Shown piece after piece: positions 28,070 through 37,516 of a stretch of 64,000 nt of DNA; the first letter of the stretch is position 1; the number at the start of each line of letters is the position of its first letter. The position numbers were made by a program, and so were the translations under genes. Below the pieces are notes generated by a model. The model was given only the letters and a program-made list of their open reading frames with translations. It had not been told where the DNA came from and did not search any database. Source of the DNA: Pseudomonas sp. J452 (GTDB taxonomy: Bacteria; Pseudomonadota; Gammaproteobacteria; Pseudomonadales; Pseudomonadaceae); the NCBI RefSeq assembly GCF_024666525.1, contig NZ_CP088294.1:4092001-4156000 (forward strand). The letters run 5' to 3'.

Positions 28070-29440
28070 TCAGCGGGTACCGCGGCGACGCAGGGCGGAA
28101 GGCGTGAACTGACTGTCCTCGGGGACTTTCTGGAAGAAATCGACGGTGCCCGGCTCCTCGCTATCGAGGTTCTGCACGTGGTAACGGCGCCCCTGCAGGT
28201 CGTGGTAGGCCTCCATCGCCGACCAGGTGGTGGGCAGGTCGTAGTAGTTCTTCAGGTAGGCGATCGACACGCGCCACAGCTCGTTGCGCCCGTCGTACTG
28301 GTCGACCACCGCGGCCTGCCAGCTGTCCTCGTCGAGGTACAGGGTGCGCTTGGAGTAGATGTGCCGCGCACCGGGCTTCAGCGTGCCCTCGACCACCCAG
28401 ACCCGGTGCAGCTCGTTGCGCGTCAGTGCCGGATTGACGTGACCGACCTGCAGCAGGTCGCTGTACTTCACCTCCGGGCTGGAGATCTTGTAGTTGTTGT
28501 AGGGAATGTAGATTTCCTTCTTGCCCAGCAGCTTCCAGTCGTAGCGATCCGGCGCACCGTTGAACATGTCGGTGTCATCGGCGGTACGCAGCCCCTCGGA
28601 GGCGGCAATCGGCGTGTCGTAGGCCAGGTTCGGCGCACGCCGCACACGGCGCTGACCGGCGCTGTAGGCCCAGGCCTGGCGCTGTTCCTTGACCTGATCG
28701 AGGGTCTCGTGGACCAGCGCCGCACCACCGGCCAGGCGCGCCGGGCTCTTGGTGAAGGACAGGTAATAGAACAGGATGTTGTCCAGCTCGGCGTAGGCGC
28801 TTTTCGGGTCGTAGTAGCGGAACAACGCCTCCTGCTCGGACACCACCGGCGAATAGGCGCCATTGCGCTGCACCGCCACTTCCGCCGAGCGACGCACGAT
28901 ATAGCTGCCGCGATAGCGCACGATATGGTTCCACAGCGCCTCGACGCCGCTCTGCGGAATCGGGAAGGGAATGCCACCGTAGGCATCGGCGAAACCGTTG
29001 CCACCCTCGACCAGCTTGGCAGTGGCGGCATTCTTGATGCTGTTGTCGTACACCCACTGCGGCGCCGAGCCCGAGCGCCGGGTCGGGTAGATCGGCATCT
29101 GGAAGCTGTCCGGATAGTTGTTGAACAGGGCGATCTGCCCCGCCGTCAGCTGGTCCTTGTACTGCTCCAGATTGGCCTTGGTGATGGTGAACAGCGGCTT
29201 ATCGTCCGGGAACGGATCGACATGGTGCTTGCCCTTGCCCGCGTACCCAGCCGGGGCCTGGGTGATGCCGCCGGTCCATGCGGGAATGGTGCCGGCGGCG
29301 TTGCCGGCCTTCTCTGCCCCGAAGGGGGTCAGGCTGGAACCCAGCTTGGCGATATCCTGCGGTGCGACTGCAGCCAGCGCACCGCCTGCGTACAGGGTCA
29401 GGGCCACCGCCGCGCCGATCAGCGAGCGTTTCTTCAACAT
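28070..29440 (-). CDS. DUF1329 protein (copy B)
   Basis: 456 aa. Signal peptide MLKKRSLIGAAVALTLYAGG with cleavage near GGALA, followed by a complete DUF1329 domain with the same motif series as copy A (NAAGTIPAW, HHVDPF, GGIPFPI, GVEALWNH, GQRRVRRAP, YIPYNNY, LYLDEDSWQ). It lies 61 nt downstream of the DUF1302 barrel gene, the usual pairing of these two families in Pseudomonas and related bacteria. GGAG lies 7 nt before the ATG. The predicted role is that of a soluble partner delivering a hydrophobic ligand to or from the barrel; this is inference. Confidence 0.88.
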   Translation of the reverse strand: MLKKRSLIGAAVALTLYAGGALAAVAPQDIAKLGSSLTPFGAEKAGNAAGTIPAWTGGITQAPAGYAGKGKHHVDPFPDDKPLFTITKANLEQYKDQLTAGQIALFNNYPDSFQMPIYPTRRSGSAPQWVYDNSIKNAATAKLVEGGNGFADAYGGIPFPIPQSGVEALWNHIVRYRGSYIVRRSAEVAVQRNGAYSPVVSEQEALFRYYDPKSAYAELDNILFYYLSFTKSPARLAGGAALVHETLDQVKEQRQAWAYSAGQRRVRRAPNLAYDTPIAASEGLRTADDTDMFNGAPDRYDWKLLGKKEIYIPYNNYKISSPEVKYSDLLQVGHVNPALTRNELHRVWVVEGTLKPGARHIYSKRTLYLDEDSWQAAVVDQYDGRNELWRVSIAYLKNYYDLPTTWSAMEAYHDLQGRRYHVQNLDSEEPGTVDFFQKVPEDSQFTPSALRRRGTR

Positions 29441-29501
29441 TGCAATTCTCCGTTAGCGTGCCAACGGCCAGGCCTCTGGAGCCTGACCGCTGCGAAAGGG
29501 G

Positions 29502-31430
29502 TTAGAAGGAATACTTGACGTTGATCCCGACGTTGTCGCGATCACGGCCACTGTTGTTCTGCCCGCCGCCGTAGAACTCGGTGTACTGCAGCTCTGCTTC
29601 CAGGCTGTTGAGGTAACTGGCACTCATGCCGACCGTGTAGGCCATGGCCCCTTCGACGAAGTTGCCGGTCTGGTGCGAGTTGCCCTGGAAGTTGTTCTTG
29701 AACACGGCGAAAGGCGACAGGTTGACCCCGGCATAGACGTCGTTCCAGGTGCCGTACAGGGCCATGGTGTAGCCATAGGCATCACGGCTGATCTGATCCG
29801 CGTCGTCGTAACCGGACACGTAGGCACCATTGGGCCGCCCGGCGAAACCACGTTCGGAGCCGTCGTAGGCGGTGTAGCTCAGGCTACTGGCACGCACATG
29901 CTCGGAGGCCAGTTCGGCCACGCCGAACAGCGAGTCGAAACTCAGCCCCGCGCCAAAGTTGTAGATGGTGCCCAGCGAAGCGTTGTAAGCCTCGACCCGT
30001 TCGTAGTTATGGAAGATCGGGCTGCGGCACAACTGTTTACCGGAGATAGCCGCACAGGCCTGGTCACCCGATACGCCGCCATCGTAGATGTTGGTCTGGC
30101 CGAAGAAGCCCTGCCCCAGCAGGTCACCCAGCAGGTCGTTGGTGGCGCTCAGGCCAACCGGCAGATTGGGCCGGTAAGCCAGCTCGCCGAATACCGACGC
30201 CTCGCCGATGGTGGTGTTGAAGCTGAAGCCGTAGACGCGGACGTCTTCGACATACTCGCGGCGGGCGATGGCATTGCTGGCGGCGTCGAGGGTGGCGACC
30301 GCCGGGGCGAACGGCCCCTGCGCGGCACCCAGGGCAGCCATGTCGACGCCCTGATAGTCGCCCATGTCCACCGCAATCTGCGGCTCCTTGGCGTGGTAAT
30401 TGATGTAGTAGAAGCCGAACTCGGTCAGGTTCAGCTCCTCGGCCACATAGCGCAGGGCGAAGCCGTACTGGCCGTCATTCTTGGCGTTGATGTCGCCGCC
30501 GACATTGGCCACTTTGAACGTATTGGTAGTGGAATTCAGATAAGCATTCGGCCCGAAGGGTCCGTTGCCCACCAGGCCGGAGGCGGTCTCTGCCTGGTAA
30601 GCGGCCATCACTGTGCTGACCAGCGGGTTGTCATACACGGTGTAGGCGGTACTGCCGCCCGCGGCGAACAGATCGGTCTCGGAGAAGTAGGTACCGACCG
30701 GGTCGATCGCACTCTCCTTCCAGTTCCACTGGTAGAAGGACTCCAGCGACAGGTTGTCGGTCAGGCCGATATTGAAGTTGAAGGCCTCGACCGGCACCAG
30801 CACTTCTTTCAGCTCTGCGCCCGGCAGGCGGAACTTGGCCGCATCCACCGGGTTGGTGGTGTTGATCCCGCCACGGTAGAAGATGCCCTCGCCCCAGTTG
30901 AACACCTGGCTGCCGACCTTGACGGTCAGCGGCATATCACCCACATCCCAGTTGCCATACACATAGGCATCGAGGATCTGCGCATCGCGCCCGGCCTTGT
31001 GCCGGGTCTCATCGGTGAAGTGGTTGTTGTTCGGGTAACCCTGGCTGGGCCGGTAGTCGTCGTTGTCGTTGCGCTTGTCCATGATCTGCGTGTCATAGAA
31101 CGCCGTGCCACGCACGAACAGACCGTAGTTCTGGTAGTTGGCTTCCAGCTCGGAGGTGAGCTTGAACACCTCGGAAACCAGACCGGTATCGAAGTTGCGG
31201 TTACCGTCGTTGCCGTTGGTGTCGTCGTTGCTCTTGTCCTGACCCTGCACCCGGTACAGCTGGCCATAGGAAACCGTGGTGTCCAGCGAACCGCTGATTT
31301 CGTCGTCGGCGACGCTGAATTCCACTGCCTGCGCCGGCACTGCCAGTAGAAAAGGTAAGAGTCCCGCCAGGGCGAAACCCGCACTGGCAGGCGCCAGGCT
31401 CAGTGAAGATTTGCGCAAAGGCATATCCAT
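29502..31430 (-). CDS. DUF1302 outer-membrane beta-barrel protein
   Basis: 642 aa. Signal peptide with hydrophobic core and AVPAQA cleavage site. The mature protein is rich in alternating, aromatic-bounded strands (for example SGSLDTTVSYGQLYRV, YGFALRYVAEELNLTEFGFYYINY), contains GGINTTNPVDAAKFRLPGAE typical of DUF1302, and ends in the aromatic residue expected of an outer-membrane barrel (NVKYSF). ATG 31430 is supported by GGAG 6 nt upstream; the in-frame TTG at 31442 is less likely. It is the first gene of the envelope cluster. FadL-like transport of hydrophobic compounds is a reasonable guess, not shown. Confidence 0.88.
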   Translation of the reverse strand: MDMPLRKSSLSLAPASAGFALAGLLPFLLAVPAQAVEFSVADDEISGSLDTTVSYGQLYRVQGQDKSNDDTNGNDGNRNFDTGLVSEVFKLTSELEANYQNYGLFVRGTAFYDTQIMDKRNDNDDYRPSQGYPNNNHFTDETRHKAGRDAQILDAYVYGNWDVGDMPLTVKVGSQVFNWGEGIFYRGGINTTNPVDAAKFRLPGAELKEVLVPVEAFNFNIGLTDNLSLESFYQWNWKESAIDPVGTYFSETDLFAAGGSTAYTVYDNPLVSTVMAAYQAETASGLVGNGPFGPNAYLNSTTNTFKVANVGGDINAKNDGQYGFALRYVAEELNLTEFGFYYINYHAKEPQIAVDMGDYQGVDMAALGAAQGPFAPAVATLDAASNAIARREYVEDVRVYGFSFNTTIGEASVFGELAYRPNLPVGLSATNDLLGDLLGQGFFGQTNIYDGGVSGDQACAAISGKQLCRSPIFHNYERVEAYNASLGTIYNFGAGLSFDSLFGVAELASEHVRASSLSYTAYDGSERGFAGRPNGAYVSGYDDADQISRDAYGYTMALYGTWNDVYAGVNLSPFAVFKNNFQGNSHQTGNFVEGAMAYTVGMSASYLNSLEAELQYTEFYGGGQNNSGRDRDNVGINVKYSF

Positions 31431-31869
31431 CTTCGGCTCCAATGGTGTGTTGTTCTTGTTATGGGCAGATGACGCCTGCAGCTAGTGCGCGATGAACACG
31501 TCGCGTGCAGGCAAGCGGAGTAGCCAATACAAGATCGATACCAGAAGCGCCGAAACCATCGGTGTTTTTTCCAGGCATGGCGAAGGCTGCAGAAGACCCG
31601 AAAAAGCCGATCAAAAAATGATCGCCGCCAAAAAATCAGGCGGCTTTGTCCCGATTCGCCCGTGCACTTGGCGCAATCGAACCTTGAGTAATCGAGGGCT
31701 TTTTAAGGCGGAGGAAAGCCAGTAAAACCGGGCTTCAGAGGGGATAAAACTGATCAGGCGGAAAGGAAACAGAATGGCGTGTAGCGGTAACAGATAGCGC
31801 TACCAAGCAAGCGCTAGGTAACACTCTTTGCGACCCTTCCCTGCCGGCAGGAAAGGGCCGCAAACAGCA
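31431..31869. other. Intergenic region upstream of the DUF1302 cluster
   Basis: 439 nt with no gene supported. It contains two tandem small hairpins with A6 loops (31609-31623, gatca/tgatc; 31624-31644, gccgcc/ggcggc), an inverted repeat tagcgct/agcgcta (31795-31801 with 31810-31816), and the pepN terminator. These could be operators or terminators for the cluster promoter on the minus strand. Confidence 0.5.
31827..31864 (-). terminator. Terminator of pepN
   Basis: A 19-bp stem (31827-31845 with 31846-31864) with two G-U-type mismatches; it ends 6 nt past the pepN stop. A poly-T tail is weak. Confidence 0.75.
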
Positions 31870-34527
31870 TCAGGCGAGGCTCTTGCTGACCACCTCGAAG
31901 ACATCGCTGGACAGCTCGCCGGAGGCCAGGATGCGCTCCAGTTCAGCCTTCATCAGTGCCTGGCGCGAGGCGTCGTACTTGCGCCAGCGCGTCAGCGGGC
32001 CCAACTGACGCGAGGCGATCTGCGGGTTCGAGGCATTCAGGCTGATCACCTGGTCGGCCAGGAAGCGATAACCGCTGCCGTCGGCCGCATGGAAGTTGAT
32101 CAGGTTCTGCCCGGCGAAGGCGCCGATCAGCGCACGCACCTTGTTCGGGTTCTTCATGGTGAAGGCCGGGTGCTGCATCAGCGCCTGCACCCGCGCCAGG
32201 CCACCCGGCAAGGTGCTGGCGGCTTGCACGCTGAACCACTGATCCATGACCAGGGCGTTGTCCTTGAAGTGCTCGGCGAAACTCTGCAGCGCCGCGTCAC
32301 GCTCGCTGGTGAACGACGAGTTGACCAGCACGGCCAGGGCGGCAAGGCGCTCGGTCATGTTGTCGCAGACTTCGAACTGCTCCAGGCAGGCCGCCAGCAC
32401 CTCGGCCTTGCCGGTCAGCATCAGGTAGGACAACGCGATGTTCTGCAGGCTGCGCCGGGCGAAATGGGTCGACTCGGCGACATAGGCGGTGCTGCGCGAC
32501 AGCTCGCGGTTGGCCTGGTAGCGCGCCCATAGCGGCGCGAACAGTGCGCTAGCCAGCTCGCTACGAGCGAATTCGCGGGCGGCGTGGATGGCGTCGACAT
32601 CGGCCACTTCGCTGATTTCGGTGAGGTAGCCCTCGCCCGGCAGCGAGAGCATTTCGGCGACCATGGCCTGATCCAGGCTGGCGTTCTCCAGCACGCTGCG
32701 CAGCGCCGTGACCAGGCGCTGATCCAGCACCAGTGCCTCGCCACGCTGATGCTGGCCGATCAGCTCCTGCAGCACCTGCACGGCCAGCTGTTGGCCGGCT
32801 TCCCAACGATTAAACCCATCCGAATCGTGCTGCATAAGGAACATCAGCTGATCGCGGCTGTAGGGGAAGCTCAGCTTGACCGGCGCACTGAAGCCGCGCA
32901 GCAGCGACGGCAGCGGCTTGTCGGCCAGGTTTACGAAGGTGAAGGCCTGCTCGGCCTGGGTCACCTGCAGCACGCGACTGCTGCCTACCGGCTGGTCCTC
33001 GCCTACAAGCTGCAGCGGCAGCTCGCGGCCCTCGGCATCCAGCAGCGACAGCTCGACCGGGATAACGAACGGCAGCTTCTCGGCTTGCCCCGGCGTGGCC
33101 GGGCAGCTCTGGCGGAATTGCAGGCGGTAAGTGTTGGCCGCCGCGTCGTAGCTTTCGCTGACTTCCAGGCGCGGCGTGCCGGCCTGGGTGTACCAACGCT
33201 TGAACTGGCTCAGATCGACGCCACTGGCGTCTTCCATGGCCTGGACGAAATCATCGCAGGTCACCGCCTGGCCGTCGTGGCGCTCGAAATACAGGTCCGA
33301 ACCCTTGCGGAAGGTCTCCGCGCCGAGCAGGGTGTGGATCATGCGCAGCACTTCGGAACCCTTCTCGTAGATGGTCAGGGTGTAGAAGTTGGAGATCTCC
33401 ATGTACGCATCCGGGCGCACCGGGTGGGCCATCGGGCCGGCGTCCTCGGCGAACTGGTGGGTACGCAGGTAGGCCACGTCCTCGATGCGCTTGACCGTGC
33501 GCGAGTTCATGTCGGCGCTGAATTCGCTGTCGCGGAACACGGTGAAGCCTTCCTTGAGCGACAGCTGGAACCAGTCGCGGCAGGTCACGCGGTTGCCCGA
33601 CCAGTTGTGGAAGTATTCGTGGGCCACCACCGCTTCCACGCGCTGGTGCGCGGCATCGGTAGCGGTCTCGGCACGGGCCAGCACGCAGCTGGAGTTGAAG
33701 ATGTTGAGGCCCTTGTTCTCCATGGCGCCCATGTTGAAGTCGTTGACCGCGACGATCATGAAGATGTCCAGGTCGTACTCGCGGCCGTACACCTGCTCGT
33801 CCCACTTCATCGACTTCTTCAGGCTGTCCATGGCGTGCTGCACCTTGTCGATGTTCTCCGGTTCGACATAGATGCGCAGGGTGACTTCACGACTGCTCAT
33901 GGTGGTGAAGCGGTCTTCCACGCACCAGAGGTCGCCGGCGACCAGGGCGAACAGGTAGGCCGGTTTCATGAACGGGTCTTCCCAGGTCGCCCAGTGGCGG
34001 CCATCGCCTTCGCTGCCGGTGGCGATCGGGTTGCCGTTGGACAGCAGTACCGGGTAGCTGTGCTGCTCGGCGCTGACGGTCGTGGTGAACTTGCTCATCA
34101 CGTCCGGGCGGTCGAGGTAATAGGTGATCTTGCGGAAACCTTCGGCCTCGCACTGGGTGCAGAACATGCCACTGGACTTGTACAGACCTTCCAGCGCGGT
34201 GTTGCTTTCCGGGTGGATGCGCACGCTGCTGTCGATGACGAAGCGTTCCTGGGTCGGCTGCAGGGTCAGGTGGCTGTCGTCCAGCTGGTAGTCGGCGGCC
34301 GTCAGCTCACGGTCATCCAGGGCCAGGCTCAGCAGCTCCAGCTGCTGACCATCCAGCACCAGCGGCGGCAGGCCGGCGCCGCAAGCCGGGTTGCGGCGCA
34401 TCACCAACTGGGCATGCACCAGGGTGTGATCCTCGTACAGCTCGAAGGTCAGATGGGTCTCGTCGATCAGGTAGTCGGGGGCCTGATAGTCCTTGAGGTA
34501 GATCATTTTCGGCTGTTCGGTACGCAT
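31870..34527 (-). CDS. pepN: Aminopeptidase N (M1 zinc metallopeptidase)
   Basis: 885 aa, normal length. The exopeptidase motif GAMEN (NMGAMENKGLNIFN) and the zinc site HEYFHNW with the third ligand glutamate 18 residues later (LKEGFTVFRD) are intact. It cleaves N-terminal residues from peptides in the cytoplasm. ATG 34527 is 14 nt past the DUF2797 stop, so the two may be co-transcribed. Confidence 0.97.
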   Translation of the reverse strand: MRTEQPKMIYLKDYQAPDYLIDETHLTFELYEDHTLVHAQLVMRRNPACGAGLPPLVLDGQQLELLSLALDDRELTAADYQLDDSHLTLQPTQERFVIDSSVRIHPESNTALEGLYKSSGMFCTQCEAEGFRKITYYLDRPDVMSKFTTTVSAEQHSYPVLLSNGNPIATGSEGDGRHWATWEDPFMKPAYLFALVAGDLWCVEDRFTTMSSREVTLRIYVEPENIDKVQHAMDSLKKSMKWDEQVYGREYDLDIFMIVAVNDFNMGAMENKGLNIFNSSCVLARAETATDAAHQRVEAVVAHEYFHNWSGNRVTCRDWFQLSLKEGFTVFRDSEFSADMNSRTVKRIEDVAYLRTHQFAEDAGPMAHPVRPDAYMEISNFYTLTIYEKGSEVLRMIHTLLGAETFRKGSDLYFERHDGQAVTCDDFVQAMEDASGVDLSQFKRWYTQAGTPRLEVSESYDAAANTYRLQFRQSCPATPGQAEKLPFVIPVELSLLDAEGRELPLQLVGEDQPVGSSRVLQVTQAEQAFTFVNLADKPLPSLLRGFSAPVKLSFPYSRDQLMFLMQHDSDGFNRWEAGQQLAVQVLQELIGQHQRGEALVLDQRLVTALRSVLENASLDQAMVAEMLSLPGEGYLTEISEVADVDAIHAAREFARSELASALFAPLWARYQANRELSRSTAYVAESTHFARRSLQNIALSYLMLTGKAEVLAACLEQFEVCDNMTERLAALAVLVNSSFTSERDAALQSFAEHFKDNALVMDQWFSVQAASTLPGGLARVQALMQHPAFTMKNPNKVRALIGAFAGQNLINFHAADGSGYRFLADQVISLNASNPQIASRQLGPLTRWRKYDASRQALMKAELERILASGELSSDVFEVVSKSLA

Positions 34528-34541
34528 CGGCTTGTGGCCTC

Positions 34542-35384
34542 TTATTCGGTGAGTACGGCGACCTGGTAGGCCGTGTATTTGCGCAGGTTGATCACGCCCG
34601 TGTCGAGAATCAGGTACTGGCCCTTGATGCCCTTGAGGATACCCTCGACCACCGGGGTCTTTTCCAGATCATGGCTGGCGACTTTGCTCGGATAAGCATC
34701 GACCGGATAGCGAATTTCCAGCACCTCGACATCGCTGACCGGCTGAATGGCCTGCAAGCCGAAGCGCTGCTGCAGCGCAGCGATGCCTTCGGCGCAGCTG
34801 CTCATCAGCTGCTCGCGCACGCCGGCGAGGTCGACGGGCTCGGCATCACCCTTGAGCAAGGCGCGCCAGTTGGTCTTGTCCGCTACCTGGCTGCGTAGCA
34901 GGTCTTCGACGAAGCCGGACTGCTGGCGAGTGGCCACGCGGAAGATCGGCAGCGCCTGGCTGGCGCCCTGGTCCAGCCAGCGCGTGGGAATCTGGCTGGC
35001 GCGGGTGATGCCGACCTTGATCCCCGAGGAGTTGGCCAGGTACACCACATGGTCGGTCATGCAGAACTGCTCGCCCCACTGCGGCTCGCGACAGGTGCCG
35101 GCGTCGTAGTGGCAGCGCTCGGGGCTCATGATGCAGCTGTCGCACTGCGCCAGCTTGGTGAAGCACGGATAGCAGTAGCCCTGGGCGAAGCTCTTCTTGG
35201 TCTTGCGCCCGCAGTGGCTGCAATGGATCGCGCCGAGAAACTCCAGGCGGATGCGCTTGCCCAGCAGCGGATTGACCGGCACTTCCTGCTCATCCAGGCG
35301 GAAGGCGTACTGCGCCGTCTCGCCCAGGCGTATGGTCATCTTGCTCAGTGCGCCGCGGCCCAACTCGTTCATGGTCTGGGTCAT
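34542..35384 (-). CDS. DUF2797 cysteine-rich protein
   Basis: 280 aa. It contains a run of cysteine motifs (CSHCGRKTKKSFAQGYCYPCF, then CDSC, CHYDAGTCREP) consistent with structural metal binding, followed by a helical region and a C-terminal beta-rich domain. Function not known. The ATG at 35384 shares one base with the stop of the DUF1315 gene (TGATG), so the pair is translationally coupled. In-frame starts further upstream would run through the DUF1315 gene and are rejected. Confidence 0.85.
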   Translation of the reverse strand: MTQTMNELGRGALSKMTIRLGETAQYAFRLDEQEVPVNPLLGKRIRLEFLGAIHCSHCGRKTKKSFAQGYCYPCFTKLAQCDSCIMSPERCHYDAGTCREPQWGEQFCMTDHVVYLANSSGIKVGITRASQIPTRWLDQGASQALPIFRVATRQQSGFVEDLLRSQVADKTNWRALLKGDAEPVDLAGVREQLMSSCAEGIAALQQRFGLQAIQPVSDVEVLEIRYPVDAYPSKVASHDLEKTPVVEGILKGIKGQYLILDTGVINLRKYTAYQVAVLTE

Positions 35385-35647
35385 CAGTGCAGGGTGTCGC
35401 TGGACTTGAACAACAGGTTCGGGATCGGTTCGGCATGCGACTGGCATTCCTGCGGGCCCATGTAGCCGGTGCGCTGCTCTTCGGGCAGGTTCTGCACTTC
35501 CCAGGCGATCATCGCCTGCAGCGACAGCTCCTTCTGTTCCTGGGTCAGCTTGCGGCCGTCCGGCCATTTGCCGATTTCCACCGCCAGTTTGAGGCTCTGG
35601 TAGATATCGGGGGTGATGTTTTCAATCATTTCGGCAAACGAGGACAT
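35384..35647 (-). CDS. DUF1315 protein (YeaC-like)
   Basis: 87 aa. Begins MSSFAEMIENITPDIYQSLK and contains WPDGRKLTQEQKELSLQAMI, typical of the small DUF1315 family found beside DUF2797 genes. The role is unknown. ATG 35647 is chosen because GGAG lies 6 nt upstream; a longer frame would run into the rhomboid gene. Confidence 0.88.
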   Translation of the reverse strand: MSSFAEMIENITPDIYQSLKLAVEIGKWPDGRKLTQEQKELSLQAMIAWEVQNLPEEQRTGYMGPQECQSHAEPIPNLLFKSSDTLH

Positions 35648-35687
35648 CGCAAACTCCAACAGCAGGAGGCTAGAACAGGCAGGCAGT

Positions 35688-36548
35688 TTACCGACGCACG
35701 CGCGCCAGTGCACCGCCCAACAGGCCGGTGGCGCAGCCGGCGAGCAGGCCACCAACATGGGCGGCGTTGGCGATGGCGCCAAAACCGAGCAGGTCGACAG
35801 CGCCGCTCAGGCACACCAGCAGCCAGATCAGCATCATCACCAGCACACCGCGCGGCAATTGATAGGCGGCACTCGGCGCCAGCAGCTGGAAGATCCAGCA
35901 GTAGCCGAGCAAGCCGTAGAGCACGCCGGAAAGACCGCCAAACCTACCGGAACCTTCAAACCAGAATTGGGCCAAGTTGGATAGCAGACCAAATAGCAAC
36001 GTAAGACCGAGCAGTCCCAAACGCCCTTGACGGTATTCGATACGCCTACCCAGCTCCCAGTACCACAATCCATTCATGGCAAGATGCAGCCAGTTCAAAT
36101 GCAGCAACATGGGGCTAAACAAACGCCACCATTCACCTGCCTTAAGACTGTCGAGCCAGGGCACGAAATAGGCGTATTCGCCATGCACCTGATAGTCCAC
36201 GAATGTGATCCAGTGAGTGACGGCATGGTTGTCACCAAACTGACTCAACAAGGTCACCACAAGAGTCAGGAGCAGCACCAGCGCGGTCATCCAGCTGACC
36301 CGCAGCTGCAAGAAAAAGCCCCGCTGCGTCGGTTGCTCGGGGATCGGAACATCATCCTCCGCGGCGCCCTGCGGATAGCTCAGGTACAGCGCACGCACCT
36401 GCTCGGCAAAGGACTCGGCCGGCACCCAAAGCACCTGGGTATCGCGCTCCTCGCTAACCCGGTGCGGTACCTGCAGGCGGCGCAGCAGGGCGACGAAGCC
36501 GCTGAGGTCTTCCTGCAACGGCAGGCGCAGCGCCTCCACCGGGCTCAT
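35688..36548 (-). CDS. Rhomboid-family intramembrane serine protease
   Basis: 286 aa. A ~85-residue cytoplasmic N-terminus precedes about six or seven transmembrane helices. The catalytic serine motif GGLSGVLYG and histidine in the last helix (ANAAHVGGLLAG) are both present, so it should be an active GlpG-type protease. Its ATG overlaps the stop of the metallophosphoesterase gene (ATGA). The middle of the gene (about 35935-36290) is visibly AT-richer than its surroundings, suggesting local recombination. Confidence 0.9.
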   Translation of the reverse strand: MSPVEALRLPLQEDLSGFVALLRRLQVPHRVSEERDTQVLWVPAESFAEQVRALYLSYPQGAAEDDVPIPEQPTQRGFFLQLRVSWMTALVLLLTLVVTLLSQFGDNHAVTHWITFVDYQVHGEYAYFVPWLDSLKAGEWWRLFSPMLLHLNWLHLAMNGLWYWELGRRIEYRQGRLGLLGLTLLFGLLSNLAQFWFEGSGRFGGLSGVLYGLLGYCWIFQLLAPSAAYQLPRGVLVMMLIWLLVCLSGAVDLLGFGAIANAAHVGGLLAGCATGLLGGALARVRR

Positions 36549-37516
36549 CGTGGCGCCTCCGGTGGCTCGACCTCGACCCAGACGAACTTGTGCGGGTCGA
36601 TCTGGGTTTCCTGATCCAGGCGGTAAGCCACCAGCTTGCCGGCCATCACCGCGCTGTAGTCCAGGCAGGCCAGGTTGGGGCGGATCGGCGCCGGCAGGCC
36701 ACGCCGCCAGTAGTGGCCGACAAACAGCATCGGCTGATCCAGGCCGTATTGCAGCAGGCGGTTGCGATCATCCGGCGACAGCGGTGTGCGCGCTACCTCA
36801 TCGGGCAGGGCATCGGGCTGGAACACCACATCGCCATAGGTTTGCGGGTTGTCTTCCCAGAATTTGGTACGGAAGAAGGCGCGGGTAAAACCTTCCTCGC
36901 TGGTCAGGGTCAGGCCCTGCGGCAGACGCATGTCGGTGCCGCGCAGCAGGCGTTCGAAGACCCGGTTGGCGAAGCTGCCGGGCACGCCCGAGGCCTTGAC
37001 GAAGGCCTCGTCGATGCGGCCATCGCTATGTTCGGCGCGCAGGGCAGCAATCAGCCCGGCATCCCAGCAGGCGTGCACCATACGGAAACGTCCGGCATCG
37101 AGAAACAGCGGCAGCTGGTAGAACCAGCCGAGAAAATCCTGCCAGTCAGCCGGGTGGCCCTCGAACTGCAGCAGGGTCTGCTCCAGCAGGCGCTCGTGGC
37201 GCGGCGTGTGCTCACGGACGAACTGCTTGCCGCTACCTTCCAGCGCCGGGGTACACCAGCCCAGGGCGTTGTATTCGTGGTTGCCCATGATGCACAGCGC
37301 CTGGCCAGCGGCGACCATGTCGTGGACCAGGTGCAGGGTCTCGCGGATGCGCGGGCCACGGTCGATCAGGTCGCCAAGGAACAGCGCCATGCGCTGCGGA
37401 TGACGCCAGACGCCAGCATGCCGCTGGTAGCCCAGCTGTTCGAGCAGGCGCGCCAGGCTATGGGCACAACCGTGCACATCGCCAATCAGGTCATAGCCGC
37501 GCGCGGGGTCGAGCAT
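36545..37516 (-). CDS. Metallophosphoesterase (diadenosine tetraphosphatase-like)
   Basis: 323 aa. All three calcineurin-type motifs are visible: GDVHG, GDLIDRG and GNHE, with a later GHYW. It resembles symmetrical Ap4A hydrolase/PPP phosphatases, but the exact substrate cannot be read from sequence. The ATG follows the nadK stop with no gap, and its stop overlaps the rhomboid start, making a nadK-phosphatase-rhomboid operon. Confidence 0.9.
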   Translation of the reverse strand: MLDPARGYDLIGDVHGCAHSLARLLEQLGYQRHAGVWRHPQRMALFLGDLIDRGPRIRETLHLVHDMVAAGQALCIMGNHEYNALGWCTPALEGSGKQFVREHTPRHERLLEQTLLQFEGHPADWQDFLGWFYQLPLFLDAGRFRMVHACWDAGLIAALRAEHSDGRIDEAFVKASGVPGSFANRVFERLLRGTDMRLPQGLTLTSEEGFTRAFFRTKFWEDNPQTYGDVVFQPDALPDEVARTPLSPDDRNRLLQYGLDQPMLFVGHYWRRGLPAPIRPNLACLDYSAVMAGKLVAYRLDQETQIDPHKFVWVEVEPPEAPR

